A stretch of 64,000 nucleotides of DNA, taken from Breviolum minutum Mf 1.05b.01 (taxonomy: Eukaryota; Sar; Dinophyceae; Suessiales; Symbiodiniaceae). Position numbers and translations under genes: made by a program. The first letter of the stretch is position 1. Each line of letters begins with the position of its first letter. Shown here piece after piece: positions 22,093-33,350 of this stretch. The stretch covers positions 1 to 64,000 of the forward strand of contig DF239731.1 in assembly GCA_000507305.1 (NCBI GenBank), written 5' to 3'. The notes under the pieces are model-generated. The model saw nothing but the letters and a program-made list of their open reading frames with translations, made no database searches and was not told where the DNA came from.

Positions 22093-22448
22093 AAACGCCA
22101 TTTATTTTCGGCCATTTATAGGGGCTATTTCACTCCATTTATATCAGGATTTATATATGTTCGGCCAATTCAAACGGGTTATATGTCACCCCATTTAGAA
22201 CAAGTGAAGGTTATATTTTACGGTAAATCACCATATTGAACCATCATTGATGAACGGGGTCTGCGAGAGATTGTTTGAGTGTGTTTCTGTTTGGCGATGT
22301 TATAAATCATCACCGTTAACCAATCACGCCATTTGGGAGAAGATGTTTTCCAAGCATCGGAATCTAAGCCAAATCCAAGTCTTGGGCAAAATTTTCAGGT
22401 TGAATTTGCGCTTCTATTTTTTGTGTCAAAAATACCTGGAAAACACAT

Positions 22449-22549
22449 GGATGTTTCCGAAAATAGTGGTACCCCCAAATCAACCAAAAAATATAGGGTT
22501 TTCCATTATAAACCATCCATTTTAGGGTACCCTATTTTTGGAAACACCC
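22449..22549. mobile_element. Foldback element, family B
   Basis: GGATGTTTCCGAAAATAGTG ... CCTATTTTTGGAAACACCC, 101 bases. Flanks (ACAT / ATTT) do not form a clean duplication. Confidence 0.8.
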
Positions 22550-22931
22550 ATTTTTAAAAAAACTACCTGGAAGACCACATGGAAAAAAATCATGAACACA
22601 TTCCAATCCAAGTTGGATGATCCAAAGGTTTATTATCAAAGTTGCGATGTGTGGTTGTTTAGTTAGGGGGTTGTTTCAGCCAATGATTCATACTTCTAAA
22701 CCAAAAAAAAACGAGCCATTGCAAGGGGGATCATCCAAGTGATCGTACCTTTTTTTTTATAATGCCAATTTTGGGACATTTGGAGCAGGGTTTTTAGGGG
22801 GTTTCAAGTTGAGGGGAAGCTATGAGTAGCAGCTCGTGGCTGGTTTCAAGGGTTGACATGTCAGCCTCAGATGTTATTTTGCAGATGTTTTTTTCGGGTT
22901 TATATAGATCATCCAAGGTCGCCAAGGTCGT

Positions 22932-23040
22932 GATACACCCCGGAAATTTAACATGGAACCTCAAAAAGGCCCCCTGGAAAGGGAAAAACATCTATAAACC
23001 ATCAACTGTTGGGTTCCATGTTAGTTTTCGGGGGAGTATA
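22932..23040. mobile_element. Foldback element, family C (ACATGG subfamily)
   Basis: TACACCCCGGAAATTTAACA ... CCATGTTAGTTTTCGGGGGAGTA. Confidence 0.75.
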
Positions 23041-23077
23041 GAGATCATCTGGGTTTAAAACACATGAATGTCCAATT

Positions 23078-23177
23078 CCCTAGTCTTCCAAATACCTCCT
23101 GAGAAATCTGAGAAGGTGTTTTAGGTATGGTTTTGGGGACCAAATAACGTCCTCACCAGGTGTTTGGAAGCCTAGGG
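23078..23177. mobile_element. Foldback element, family I
   Basis: CCCTAGTCTTCCAAATACCT ... AGGTGTTTGGAAGCCTAGGG. Other copies: 48859-48983, 53281-53382 and a variant 23325-23421. Confidence 0.8.
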
Positions 23178-23904
23178 GTTGTGTCATTCTGACATACAAT
23201 TCGATTTTGAAAAGTCGGGAATAAAAGTAAAATATGTTGGAGCAAACAAGTGCATTTCAAAGATAACAGAATAAACAGCATCAAACAGTAGTTGGTTTTG
23301 GAATTATAACACTATAGAACAATTCCTAGTGCTCCAAATACCTTTTCAGGAGGTATAAAAAGACCCTAAAAAGCGTGCGCAAAAATACACTCTCAGAAGG
23401 GTCAAGGGTCGAGCACTAGGGGAATGGCAATGCGAGTTTCACCTCCCACCAAGGATGTGATTGCTCGTCACCAGGATGACATTTACCCATTTTTAGGATG
23501 GACAAAAATCCGTAATTAGGTTGGGGGGGTTAGATCCAAGAAATTCCACTTACGGAAAAGGCCCCGACTGGTCGCCGAAGTTTTACAGGGATTTTTGTTG
23601 TTAGCCAATAAACCTTTATGGGCTGGTATATTTGCCTACATTTAGTGGATTTTTATGGTAGATGTGAAGCCCCCAGGAATCAATCGTCGTATTCTCAAAT
23701 GATGATTGGGGTGTCCAATCACCTTCCAAAAGCATAGTAATTTAGGTTCCATTAAACCATTCTCAGAAGGTGAGCCAGGATCCCTGCGGAAGGCAAATAT
23801 ACCCTCCCTGAAACTAACATAGCCCCAAAAAATGGATGGTTGTAATACTACTTTCCTATTGCTATGTGAGTTTCAAGGGGGGGTACCAGTCTCATGGGTT
23901 TCAG

Positions 23905-23955
23905 CGAACTCTCGAGGCGGCTGCCATCTCAAAAGCTGGACAGGGAGACTGGTCT
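23905..23955 (+). CDS. FN3 giant gene, exon 14 (F-G strands, 51 nt, GC donor)
   Basis: Acceptor TGGGTTTCAG. Phase 0, 17 codons: RTLEAAAISKAGQGDWS, the FN3 F-G hairpin. Ending at TGGTCT|GCTTTA (GC donor) gives the same 51-nt length as three other F-G exons and joins to VSTMPVAP of exon 15. The alternative is to run on to 23985 and use GT of the D-like repeat (TTC|GTTGATGG), which keeps the frame but adds an unusual tail. Confidence 0.6.
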
Positions 23956-23985
23956 GCTTTATCCATCGAGGCGGATGATACGTTC

Positions 23986-24110
23986 GTTGATGGCAACCAG
24001 AAATCCGGGATCCACTCACCAGTTGAGGTTGGTAGTTGAAATCCCATTATTTACAAGGTTTACTGTATATATCCCAGGTGGTTGTTTGGGATTTCTGATC
24101 AGTATTTCAG
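23986..24110. mobile_element. Foldback element, family D
   Basis: GTTGATGGCAACCAGAAATC start and GGTGGTTGTTTGGGATTTC near the right end, like the copy at about 128-270. It begins only 30 bases after exon 14 (or immediately after it, if the longer exon is right). Confidence 0.65.
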
Positions 24111-24390
24111 CCCCAATGCCAAAGCAATTTTCATAAAACTTTAGGTATACAACATGGTAGAAAAGTGGTATATCTTAAGCAACCTAAAGGTGATTCGATT
24201 AGCTACCTACCTTTTTGAGAACAAGAAACATTCTACTTGGCATACTTGGCAGTTTGTTCACGGATGCCAGACCTAAAATTGACGGGAATTCCAGGTCATT
24301 TTCGGGCCAACTTCTCCGAAATGTGTCATGCATTGTCATGCGTTTTGTGTGAAATCTGCAGGACATATATTACATACTGCACCATGCCAG

Positions 24391-24438
24391 GTCAGCACAA
24401 TGCCAGTGGCTCCTGCTGTCACTGAAGCGCGGGTAGAT
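24391..24438 (+). CDS. FN3 giant gene, exon 15 (A strand of next domain)
   Basis: Acceptor ACCATGCCAG. Phase 0: VSTMPVAPAVTEARVD, the proline-rich linker and A strand that starts an FN3 domain. To keep phase with exon 16 the intron must start at GAT|GAGGCG, a GA donor, which is a known minor donor in Symbiodiniaceae. A GT donor at 24446 exists but shifts the frame by one. Confidence 0.55.
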
Positions 24439-24880
24439 GAGGCGGGTTTTTTGAGACAAAAAAATGGCGAGACGTGGAGAGTTGTAACCAATTGGAAGTA
24501 TAAGGTGGGCCTCGTCATCAGTTATAAATGCGGTGACATATAACTTCACTTCTCAGGCTAAGGCCATAAAAAAGGGGTTATACCCCATTTATAACCATCA
24601 TACGGGCCCACACTTGTAATTGAACTGCTGCCCCCTTAGGGACGGGGGGAAAGGGTGGTGGTCCGGTCCAATCAAGGAAGGAAATCTCAAGTCTTCCTCA
24701 TTGTGTTTTGTACGCGAAAGTTGTTTGCGAAATCCTAGGCTTCCACAGATGCACCTACTTTAACGAAGGCCACTGGGATGTCCATGGAAGTTAGTAATTA
24801 GTTAGTAAGTTGGTTCATAACCTACTTAAGGGACTTACAACCTACTTATATACGGGTTATAATCCAGGTACTAAGTACAG

Positions 24881-25045
24881 CTTGGAGGATCATCCCAATT
24901 AGTAAGTAGTTAGGATCAAGCCCATTTGTAAGCCATAAAGTTCGACCATGAACGGAAGGGGTCCCGCAACCCCAGGAATTGGGGACTTATATACCTCACC
25001 ATGGTTTATGAACCACGTATCCTAACTGTTTTATGGATCCTCCAA
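24881..25045. mobile_element. Foldback element, family F
   Basis: CTTGGAGGATCATCCCAATT ... ATGGATCCTCCAACTTA. A family G-like segment (GGGATGTCCATGG...) lies just upstream and family R just downstream. Confidence 0.65.
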
Positions 25046-25046
25046 C

Positions 25047-25163
25047 TTACTTGGCCAATGGCTAAACGGCTTAAACTTTTTGGGATTACATATTTAGTAG
25101 GGAAATTTCAATCTGTTCAAACGGCTTTATTTTAGGGTTCCAGGAACGCTAAGTGAGCCAAGT
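25047..25163. mobile_element. Foldback element, family R
   Basis: TTACTTGGCCAATGGCTAAA ... GCTAAGTGAGCCAAGTA. Second copy 30870-30976; a 5' fragment is at 738-780. Confidence 0.7.
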
Positions 25164-25585
25164 ATACCAAAAGTTTTGTTTGTCTAAAGGTGATGTGTTA
25201 CTTTCGATCCCATGGGATTCATCACCATTTGTTGGAGAATACTTTGGTATTTTTTTCCAAGCACCAAACAAGCAAAGCTACGGTATACAAATCTAAGAAA
25301 ATAAACGCTCTTCAAAGTTGATTCAAGAAACACAATTTGTCAAAAAGTTGGGTTTTTGGAGAGTGGTTTCTTTTTTTGGTTTATTTTTGGATTGTTGTTT
25401 GTTTATCTTTGGATTGTTTTTGTCACAATCTTCTGTCTTCTACAAGATGGCTACACATTGAAACATGGCTTTTACCTTCAAAATCACACTTTGATGTTGC
25501 GGACCTTGCATGTGTCCCGCATGGACGCAACTGTCAACTGAGAATTTCTTCATTGATTTTTAGTTGGTGCACGAACCAAAAATAT

Positions 25586-25700
25586 GTACCCTCCCTGAAA
25601 CACTTGAACAAAATGGCATACCCAAAAAATAGAAGATCATTCACTTCACAACCATCCATTTTCAGGGGCGAATAATATGTTAGTTTCAGGGTTAACGGGT
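25586..25700. mobile_element. Foldback element, family C
   Basis: TACCCTCCCTGAAACACTTG ... GTTAGTTTCAGGGTTAACGGGTA; diverged. Confidence 0.65.
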
Positions 25701-25749
25701 AAAATCCTCACATTCCCACCATTCATTGCTTGGCAAAGCGCAAACTCAG

Positions 25750-25813
25750 GTGCAGCATGATCAAATCCTGGTCTCCTGGGAACATTTGCAGCCATCTCCT
25801 GGAATCCCGCAGA
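25750..25813 (+). CDS. FN3 giant gene, exon 16 (B strand)
   Basis: Acceptor GCAAACTCAG, donor CGCAGA|GTCTTT. Phase 0: VQHDQILVSWEHLQPSPGIP. 'ILVSW' followed by a proline-rich loop is the FN3 B strand and B-C loop. Leaves one base for exon 17. Confidence 0.6.
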
Positions 25814-26235
25814 GTCTTTGTGACAAACTGGGACTTACAAAGTCGATCGAGGAGCATCCAGATATATTTACATGCTGGAAGATTTAATGGCATTTTCATC
25901 CCCTAGTTGGAGGTCACCTAACCTTTCCATAAGGTCACTTAACCATCTCAAAAAGGGCACTTTGAATCACCAGGTGCTGGAAGATTTAATGGCATTTTAC
26001 CCAAAGTCATGGAGGTGGATGGAAGATGATTTTCCTAAAATCAACTTTGTGTGATTTTTAGCTTCCATTGCGGATTTGTGTAAAAGCAAAGAACAGCAGA
26101 ACATCCCCGCAAATTTTCACCCTGGATTTTTGTCCATTGGTGGTGGACTCGTTTGCCGCAAGAATGGCAGATCGATGACCATGTTCCCTTTGTAAATGAG
26201 CAACAAGGTGGGGGTTGAGCACCAACCAACTAGAT

Positions 26236-26440
26236 TAGTATTCATGCACATATATATATATATAATTTGTTGTATCTGTAGTCAATTTGTATCTCTCTCT
26301 ATATTTACATTTACATATATTACGTATATATATATATATTACGTATATGTAACTGTATATATAATTTATATATATATATACATCGATCTGATAATTTATA
26401 TTATATTTCTATAATTATATATATACATATATCTACATCC
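26236..26440. repeat. TA-rich simple sequence
   Basis: Long runs of TATATA with ACGTATATAT blocks, partly palindromic. No coding signal. Confidence 0.8.
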
Positions 26441-26752
26441 AACCAAAAAACTCCCCTAAAAAGATCTAAACATCTGCTTCGTTTAAACGAAAAAGACGGC
26501 CAACAACGACCTTCTGCCAAAAAAAACAATCAAAAAAAAATCGGTTGTCACCCCATATTTCTGGATATATATATATATATACATAATCTTTGATATTATC
26601 GACATTGATATCACAATGATTGATTTGTTTAACATAACCCTGGGCTTCCACAGCCATTAAAATAATGGTTGACCCAATTTCAATGATTAAAAATCCTTAG
26701 GGTTCAGCAATGGTGGTTATATAAATCCACCCATTGTTTAAATGGTGGTTGG

Positions 26753-26848
26753 AATCCCAGGGATAATCTTTGCAAATTTACCTACATTTACCATAAAAAT
26801 CAACCAAATGTATCTAAATATACCATTCCCATGGATCCTAGTCCTATA
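26753..26848. mobile_element. Foldback element, family E
   Basis: TTTACCTACATTTACCATAA core and right end TACCATTCCCATGGATCCTA. Confidence 0.7.
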
Positions 26849-26894
26849 TGGACATAATCTTTGCAAATTTCTCCTTGGTCGTCGCTGGGGGAAG

Positions 26895-27025
26895 GAGCTT
26901 CACCTTTGTGGTTATTCCCTCCGTGCCGCTCCTTGGACCACCTGGAGAAGCCTCGCATGGTTCAAGCCGCAGGTGGTGGAGGCACCACCGGGTGCGTAGC
27001 CCCGTCACGTCACGTGACCGTAGAG
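26895..27025 (+). CDS. FN3 giant gene, exon 17 (C to C' region)
   Basis: Acceptor GGGGGAAG, donor GTAGAG|GTGGTG. In the frame required by exons 16 and 18 it ends PSRHVTVE and joins VDPVTMSQEG. GC-rich, unlike its intron flanks. A second frame (GYSLRAAPWTTWRS... ending VVEAPPG) also resembles an FN3 F-G plus linker, so the reading is less sure than the exon itself. At 131 nt it equals exon 23 in length. Confidence 0.5.
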
Positions 27026-27247
27026 GTGGTGGTGTAAGGTACTGGGCCCTGGGATGTCCCCCGGGTTGGGTTAGGATCCAAGGTGGGGATCGGATCAGTG
27101 GGTTGTAAGTTGTAACTACCTAAGATATCCCATTTTATAAGTAGGTGATATCCCATAAGGTGAAATAACTACCATTGATTTCCAAGGTGCATTGATCCTA
27201 AGAGCCTTCCTGACATCAAAGGTGCAGCCTAAAATGCGTAGCCTAAT

Positions 27248-27350
27248 GACGGATCCATGGGATGCTTGTATATTTACCTACATTTTGTGGTCCATTTTTA
27301 TGGGAAATATAGGTAAATATATAATATAGAACCATCCCACGCATCCGTCA
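27248..27350. mobile_element. Foldback element, family E
   Basis: TGACGGATCCATGGGATG ... CATCCCACGCATCCGTCA; strong outer inverted ends. Confidence 0.8.
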
Positions 27351-27445
27351 TGGGCATGGGACTGGAAGATTTTTTCCCGATCGATACATGTGCCATGAAT
27401 GTATGGTAAATCGTAGAGGTAAATCTTCCAGTGACATGGGGTAGA

Positions 27446-27570
27446 TACTGTTGATGGAAGAAATCCGGCGATCACCAGTTGAGGTTGGCAGTTTATCGCA
27501 TTATTATACGACGGGTTTTAGCACCATCCCAATCCCAGGTGGTTGTTTGGGATTTGACCGCATCGTCCAA
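27446..27570. mobile_element. Foldback element, family D (right end decayed)
   Basis: TACTGTTGATGGAAGAAATC start, internal CACCAGTTGAGGTTGG and CCCAGGTGGTTGTTTGGGAT; right end degraded. Confidence 0.7.
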
Positions 27571-27591
27571 TGCAATGGCCAAAGATTTCGG

Positions 27592-27700
27592 ATACACCCC
27601 GGAAGAGTAACATAGAACCTGAAAATGATGATTTGGAAGATGATTTTCCTTTACAAATGGGAGTATTGTCAGGTTCCATGTCAATCTTCCGGGGTGTATA
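27592..27700. mobile_element. Foldback element, family C (ACATAGAACC subfamily)
   Basis: TACACCCCGGAAGAGTAACA ... TGTCAATCTTCCGGGGTGTA. Confidence 0.8.
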
Positions 27701-28111
27701 TCCCTTCAAATGCCAAGAAAAAGCTGCCTCCTTTCGCACCACCTGTTGGGCGTCCCTTGAAGATGTTGGGCAACGCGACTTTCACCAATGTTGGTTGGGC
27801 ATCTTCCCGAAAAGCTTGTTGTAAGCCTCAAGAAAATAGCATCCAATTTGACGGATTTGTATATTTACCTACTAATTTACCATTCAAAAATCAACAATTT
27901 TCCGGGGGGTCCAAAGACCATCAAATAAATGCTCTTTCCCAAACTATCATCATGTTTGTAGTTTTTTTCAAACAATCAACAATTCCGGGCAACTATTCTT
28001 TTAACGGTCTTTGACTTACAGGGATGTCATGTATATATATATATATATATACCCCTTCCCATATCGATCCGTCTTCTCACCATCATGATGGCCCCATATC
28101 TTCCCGAAGAG

Positions 28112-28195
28112 GTGGATCCGGTGACCATGAGTCAAGAAGGGTCACAAGTTCCCTTTCACTTCGCTGTCACGGACTTGGAACCGGAGAAAAGCTAC
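28112..28195 (+). CDS. FN3 giant gene, exon 18 (E strand)
   Basis: Acceptor TCCCGAAGAG, donor AGCTAC|GTCGGG. Phase 0 to 0, 28 codons: VDPVTMSQEGSQ then FHFAVTDLEPEKSY. 'F-x-V-x-DLEPxxxY' is the FN3 E-F signature. Joins exon 19 exactly at the tyrosine. Confidence 0.75.
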
Positions 28196-28237
28196 GTCGG
28201 GGGAAGACTCAGCTCCGGGGGGAAAAGGAGAGAAAGG

Positions 28238-28374
28238 GATCCATTGGGATCCATGGGAATGGGTATATTTTTGGGAGGAATTATTCATATTTACCTATAT
28301 ATATGTACATTGATCCCATAAAATCAATAAAATCAACTTCATGTAGGTAAATTTACCATACATGGATCCTGTGG
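28238..28374. mobile_element. Foldback element, family E (long)
   Basis: GGGATCCATGGGAATGGGTA ... TTTACCATACATGGATCC, with an extra segment in the middle. Confidence 0.75.
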
Positions 28375-28654
28375 GGAAAGGGAATCTCAGATGAATATAT
28401 ATATCAGGTAATAGTATAATTTGTATCAGGGGTATAGTATTATGAATGTATTCTACTGCCAAATTATTTCAAATACCGTACCTGGAGATGAATATATATC
28501 AGGTATAATTTGTATCAGGGTTATAGTATTCTAAGGCCAAATTATTTCAAATGCCTGGATCCTTATTTCATGGAAATATTATCATTTGGACAGGTAATTT
28601 GGCCCGCAAACGGATCCATCGCTTGGTTGCTTAAAGGAGAGAACCATGGGGATC

Positions 28655-28817
28655 CAATGGGGATCCATGGGAATGGGTAGAAATTTATATACCTCCTTAT
28701 ATCCCATAGGATCCATGTATGGTATATATATATATACCTCCATTTGAAAAGCTTGATTTTTATGTGATCAATGAAGGTAAATGTTTACCGTTCGTCCCCA
28801 TGGATCCTATATACATG
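28655..28817. mobile_element. Two overlapping or nested family E copies
   Basis: GGATCCATG-type ends occur at about 28660, 28710 and 28798, suggesting one E copy inserted into or fused with another. Confidence 0.55.
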
Positions 28818-29420
28818 GGGAATGGAGATTCCAACTCTCAAGGCCTGAATGGAGTCAGGTGTTTCAACAGACTGACAAAACTGTTCTTTTTGTAAGGTGC
28901 CTTCGGTTACAAGATAAACATGAAAGTTTGACCGATGGCGTGTTTTTTGTTTACTTTTCGATATATTTTGACCTATAGAATCGAAGAGCAGTATGTTGGA
29001 AGAGTAACAAGTGAAATACTGTAAGTCCTACTTCTTTTGCGGTATGACTGTATAGAGGTATGACTGACTATCTATATAGTGGCGTAGAGTGTGTTTACCC
29101 CCACCAATTCTCCCTAAACCACAGAGTTTTGTATGTAAACCTACCCTTGGACCCTAAGAGTTTCGACCCGTTTGGCCTGCAAAAACTTCAGAAGTCTCCT
29201 GTATATGGAAAAACTAGTTTATTCAAATGGGTTGGTTCAACCACCAACTATCTTTGGACCCCAAAACGATGAAAAATGCAGGTTTTAAGCTCTAAACAAT
29301 TCTAAACATATGGGTGAAATAAGCCCTAAAAATTGAAGGAAATGTGGGTTCCCCTGGTAGATCTTACCAGTCCCATATGGACCAATGGATCCTCCCCCAA
29401 CCCAACCCATCCAAACCAAG

Positions 29421-29471
29421 GTGGTGGAGATCAGGGCAGTCAGTGCAAGTGGAGCTGGTGTGTGGTCACGT
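29421..29471 (+). CDS. FN3 giant gene, exon 19 (F-G strands, 51 nt)
   Basis: Acceptor CCAAACCAAG, donor TCACGT|GTGGGT. Phase 0 to 0, 17 codons: VVEIRAVSASGAGVWSR. With exon 18 this gives LEPEKSY-VVEIRAVSASG, a very strong FN3 match. The next exon starts EPAAPEL, the usual inter-domain linker. Confidence 0.75.
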
Positions 29472-30013
29472 GTGGGTGAAAATCCCATTTGTACCGCCTT
29501 GGTAGCTCAGGAGATGAACTTGGAAGATTTGGAAGTTGGAGCCGCTGCGTGTTGGGTGGTGTGACACTCTCAACTGATGGTTGAGGTTTACTGATGTTTT
29601 AAACGTAGGTATGGGAATAGTTCATATATACCCTTTCTCCCACAATCATGAAAATGGAAAACTACCCCAAATGAAAGGAAACTACTATTTAGAGGGAACC
29701 ATTTTTTACTTCCATGATTATGGGAGGAAGGGCAAGGACATTTTGTAACCGCCAAACCCCTGAAGGCTCTTTCCGTTGTGGTTTTCGATTGGATTTTTGG
29801 TAATTTAATTGCACAAAAAATGCCTTACAAATCTGGTTTTGAGTTGTAGATGACCCAGATCCTCAGTGTGGACGCATCCAAAATCAAGTCCATTTGATTC
29901 TGACTCTGAAACAAGAAGCTGCCTTTAAACTGACCAGCAGCTTCAGCAATGAATTTTACCTTTCAAGTTTCGAAAGGGTGCCAAATGTTCCCTTTAGGCT
30001 GTCACAAATCACT

Positions 30014-30162
30014 ACTTGGAGGATCGGGCCCCATGACTTGAATACGTGGTTAACCATGGTGATCGTTTTAGTCCCTATAAGGATCGGGGGGGTCAGGGAC
30101 CCCTTCCAAAATAGCCGAACTTTATGGCTTAAAAATGGGGGATGATCCCAACTACCTCCAAG
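30014..30162. mobile_element. Foldback element, family F
   Basis: CTTGGAGGATCGGGCCCCAT ... GGGGGATGATCCCAACTACCTCCAAG. Confidence 0.7.
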
Positions 30163-30524
30163 CTGCGCCGAAAAGATTTTGTTTGGTACTCCTTGGAAAG
30201 TTGCTGGTAGGTATAATGTGCATCACCCTCCCTCCCAGAGGATGCGAGTTTACTTGTGACCGCCAGGATGACTTGTCGTCATGTTTTTTGGCGTGACTAC
30301 TGTCTAGCGTTTATTTGTTTAAGGTGATTTTTAATGGATTCGATCCCATGGGATTCATCACCATTAAACCAGCATTTGGGGGATATTTTGTATTTTTTTC
30401 CGACTGCCGAACAAGAAAACCTAAGATAATGTAATTATATCTTGGGTCGTGCCCAAACCCGAAATTAATCCACCATTTTTGTAAGGGACCCAAAAGTTCA
30501 ACTTAATGGCATCCACTGTCCCAA

Positions 30525-30632
30525 CCCATAGGATCCATGGAACTTGTATATTTACCTCCATAATTCCCACAAGCATCAAGCATCAACTAAACCTCTAGAT
30601 ACATGTACCAGACATATGGATCCTATGAGAAA
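30525..30632. mobile_element. Foldback element, family E
   Basis: CCCATAGGATCCATGGAACT ... CAGACATATGGATCCTATGAG. Confidence 0.75.
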
Positions 30633-31029
30633 TGAATCAACAAAAAACATTCAACAACAACTGATTGAGCAAACATTTATAGTCTATCTTTGGACATTTT
30701 GGACCCCTATAAACCCATGGCAAAATCAAGGTTCAAAGCCCTAAAATATAAGGGCTCCTATACCCAGATGCTCCATGTATGGAATATTTACCCAGCCATT
30801 TCCCCTTGTTCATGTGGCCATGTATGGAATATTCACCCAATGAATGTAAATCATCCATATCTTGATCCTATACTTACTTGGCCAATGGCTAAACTTAAAA
30901 CTTTTTGGGATTACATATTTAGTAGGGAAAATAAAGTTCAAACTTTTATTTTAGGGTTCCATTCGCTAAGTGAGATGAAGGTAAATCATCCATACATGGA
31001 TCCTATAAGAAAAAGTATCTCATCCGTAG

Positions 31030-31092
31030 GAGCCTGCGGCTCCCGAACTGGTCTATGCCACAGCACGTGCATTGACCTTCTCCTTTGCAGGG
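31030..31092 (+). CDS. FN3 giant gene, exon 20 (A-B strands)
   Basis: Acceptor CATCCGTAG, donor GCAGGG|GTGGAG. Phase 0, 21 codons: EPAAPELVYATARALTFSFA plus G. Proline linker, A strand and 'LTFSF' B strand of FN3. The 167-aa frame spanning 30690-31193 is a different reading across repeats and is rejected. Confidence 0.7.
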
Positions 31093-31298
31093 GTGGAGGA
31101 GTCCCGAAAATGTCAAATGGCTTCAACAACCATGGGAACCACGTGAATCCTTCCTTTTTAGGGGTTATTTCACCCATATTTTTAGATTTTTAGGGCTTAA
31201 AACCCTTCATTTTTCATGTTATCCGCCAAGAGCTTCAATAATTGATGGTTTGTTTCTCAACTGTTCTTTGTGATGTTCCACACTGGGGGAGACATAAT

Positions 31299-31410
31299 AT
31301 TCTGGGTGGTGGCAACTCAAATATGTTTGGGGATTTTCACTTTGATCCCTGGGAAATGATCCAATTTGACTTTTGCATATTTTTTTCAAATCGGTTGGTT
31401 CAACCACCGT
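31299..31410. mobile_element. Foldback element, family A (CAACTC variant)
   Basis: TTCTGGGTGGTGGCAACTCAA ... GGTTGGTTCAACCACCG. Same variant as 62512-62623. Confidence 0.7.
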
Positions 31411-32398
31411 TGTTGAAGTTTATGGCGCGGGAACCCTTCATTTAGAAAGATTAAGGGAACATGATCTTGGATATCTTGGCAAATCTTGGATAGTCCCTTA
31501 TGCGCAGAGCCCCTTTAAATTTGGTGGGCCTGGGTTTAAAAATGTAACTCACTAACAATTGAACCTTTAGTCCCGGGGACCTAAGGGCATTGCCTATAAA
31601 AGCTATAGTTATGATCTATTTTTTCCAAGGAAATCTTAAGTCTTGAAGGACATCAAAGTAGAGCATGACTCCAAATCTGTGTCCTTTTGGTGCCCGGTGT
31701 TTTTGTTTTTTCAACGTAGGGAGCTTGCGTTTTTTTTTTGGAGTCATTTCTCTACCATGGGGGAACCGACAAAAATATCATGACTTGGAGGGTATATGAA
31801 TCGACGTTTATTCAACATGGAAGGACAGTGCCCGAAGGATCATTGGACCCTGAAAGCTGGCTATTTTGAGGACCAAAACACCCCTTCTATACAGGTTTTA
31901 AAACCCTTCCATTGGAGGGTCCAAGATCCTTAGGGTGGTTGTTTACAAGGGATGTGAAATGTGGAGAATACCAGAGTTTCTAGTGACACACGCTTGGAAC
32001 GTTTGGAGGATCACAAAAAAAAGCTCTCAGTAGTTTCATTGATGTCAAAAACAGTCCCAGAAAAAAAAACATGCCAGGTTGGATATAGTGATGTGTCAAA
32101 CGTACGTGATTCCAAGGTTGTGATTTCCACATTTCCACAATTCCTTGAAAACTACTAGAAAAACCCTGGAAGTCCAACCAGCCACCATTTTTCATAGGTT
32201 GGTTTCCCAACCAACATTATTTTAGTGGTGGTTGACTTCCAGGGCTACTGTTCCAGGGCTAATGTAATATTACCATGCTGTTACTTTTTATATGTTCTTG
32301 TTTCACAAGAAGGGTTTCATATGCCTTTACCACTGGTTTTTGTTGAATCGCCTTGAAACTCTGAGTCGCCTCAATGTCTGAACCTTGGTGGTTTGGAG

Positions 32399-32457
32399 GA
32401 TGAGCGAATCATCGCCTACGAAGTTCGGCGTCAAGAAGGTGTCGTGGCGCAGGAAAG
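32399..32457 (+). CDS. FN3 giant gene, exon 21 (C strand)
   Basis: Acceptor GGTTTGGAG, donor GGAAAG|GTTGCT. Phase 0: DERIIAYEVRRQEGVVAQE plus two bases. 'IxAYEVRRxEG' is a canonical FN3 C strand. It follows the B strand of exon 20 and precedes exon 22 with matching phase. Confidence 0.7.
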
Positions 32458-33220
32458 GTTGCTGCTTTTTTATAGTCCAAAAAATCATGCTTTGACTCGG
32501 TGTGCCAAGAGCAACCAACAATCGACAACATGAACAGCAACAACCAACATCAACATCAACAACCAAAACAAACAATAAGAACATCCACCAACCACCACCA
32601 CTCATCAATTTGCCGTTCTTTAAAAAAAAAGCTCCTTCCCCCCCAAAAAAAAAGAAATCACGGCATTTTCAGCCATCCGACGGTTTTCGTGTGGCGAAAA
32701 CACCTTTCCCCTTCTCGGGGCGTTTTGGACCAGGTGCCTGGCGTAGTCCTTCCAAACCTTTACGTTTCGATCGTCAATCCTTGGCCGTGCGGGTCACGTC
32801 CGAAAACCGATGGGTCGGGGAGCCTCCCCAGCGGGCTCGGTGCGGGGTTTGAAAACCGTGGGAACCGGAGCCGATCGATGATGGTCTCGATGATTTTGGG
32901 TAAAAACAAATCGGTTTGGGGTTTTAGTTGGACTTTGGAGATTTTCAAAAAAGGGCCCAAAGACCAGTAATTCATTAATTGGATATAGTCTAGTCAAATT
33001 CATGAAGATGGTTCCAATGAATTGAATATATGATATGTTTCCTATTGAGGATGATTCGATGTGTTTTTGTTTTGGAGATGGAGCTGCATTTCTTATTTCG
33101 GAAGATGTGCATTTCCACCAGACAAAAGAAGCTCCGGGATGTACCGGATGGGTGAAGAACTCAGACGTCACAGATTTTTTGTGATCCGAAATTCACTAAA
33201 AAGTCGGACAAGTAACCCTA

Positions 33221-33350
33221 CTTGGAGGATCATCCCATTTAGTAAGTGGTTAGTTAGTCCCTTAACAGGGGTTATTCTCTTCCAAATGGCCTAAGTGGCT
33301 TATAAATTGGGGTGATCCTAACTACTTACTAACTGGGATGACCCTCCAAG
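33221..33350. mobile_element. Foldback element, family F, TA target
   Basis: CTTGGAGGATCATCCCATTT ... AACTGGGATGACCCTCCAAG, flanked by TA on both sides. Confidence 0.85.

Noticed and set aside
30690-31193. 167-aa + strand frame
   Set aside because: Runs through R and E repeats, and reads the real FN3 exon (31030-31092) in another frame.
32500-32970. 156-aa and 116-aa + frames rich in Gln, His and Lys
   Set aside because: Driven by CAACAT-type low complexity; no domain. The FN3 chain joins 32457 to 34181 in phase without it. The GC-rich part (32690-32900) might still deserve a look.
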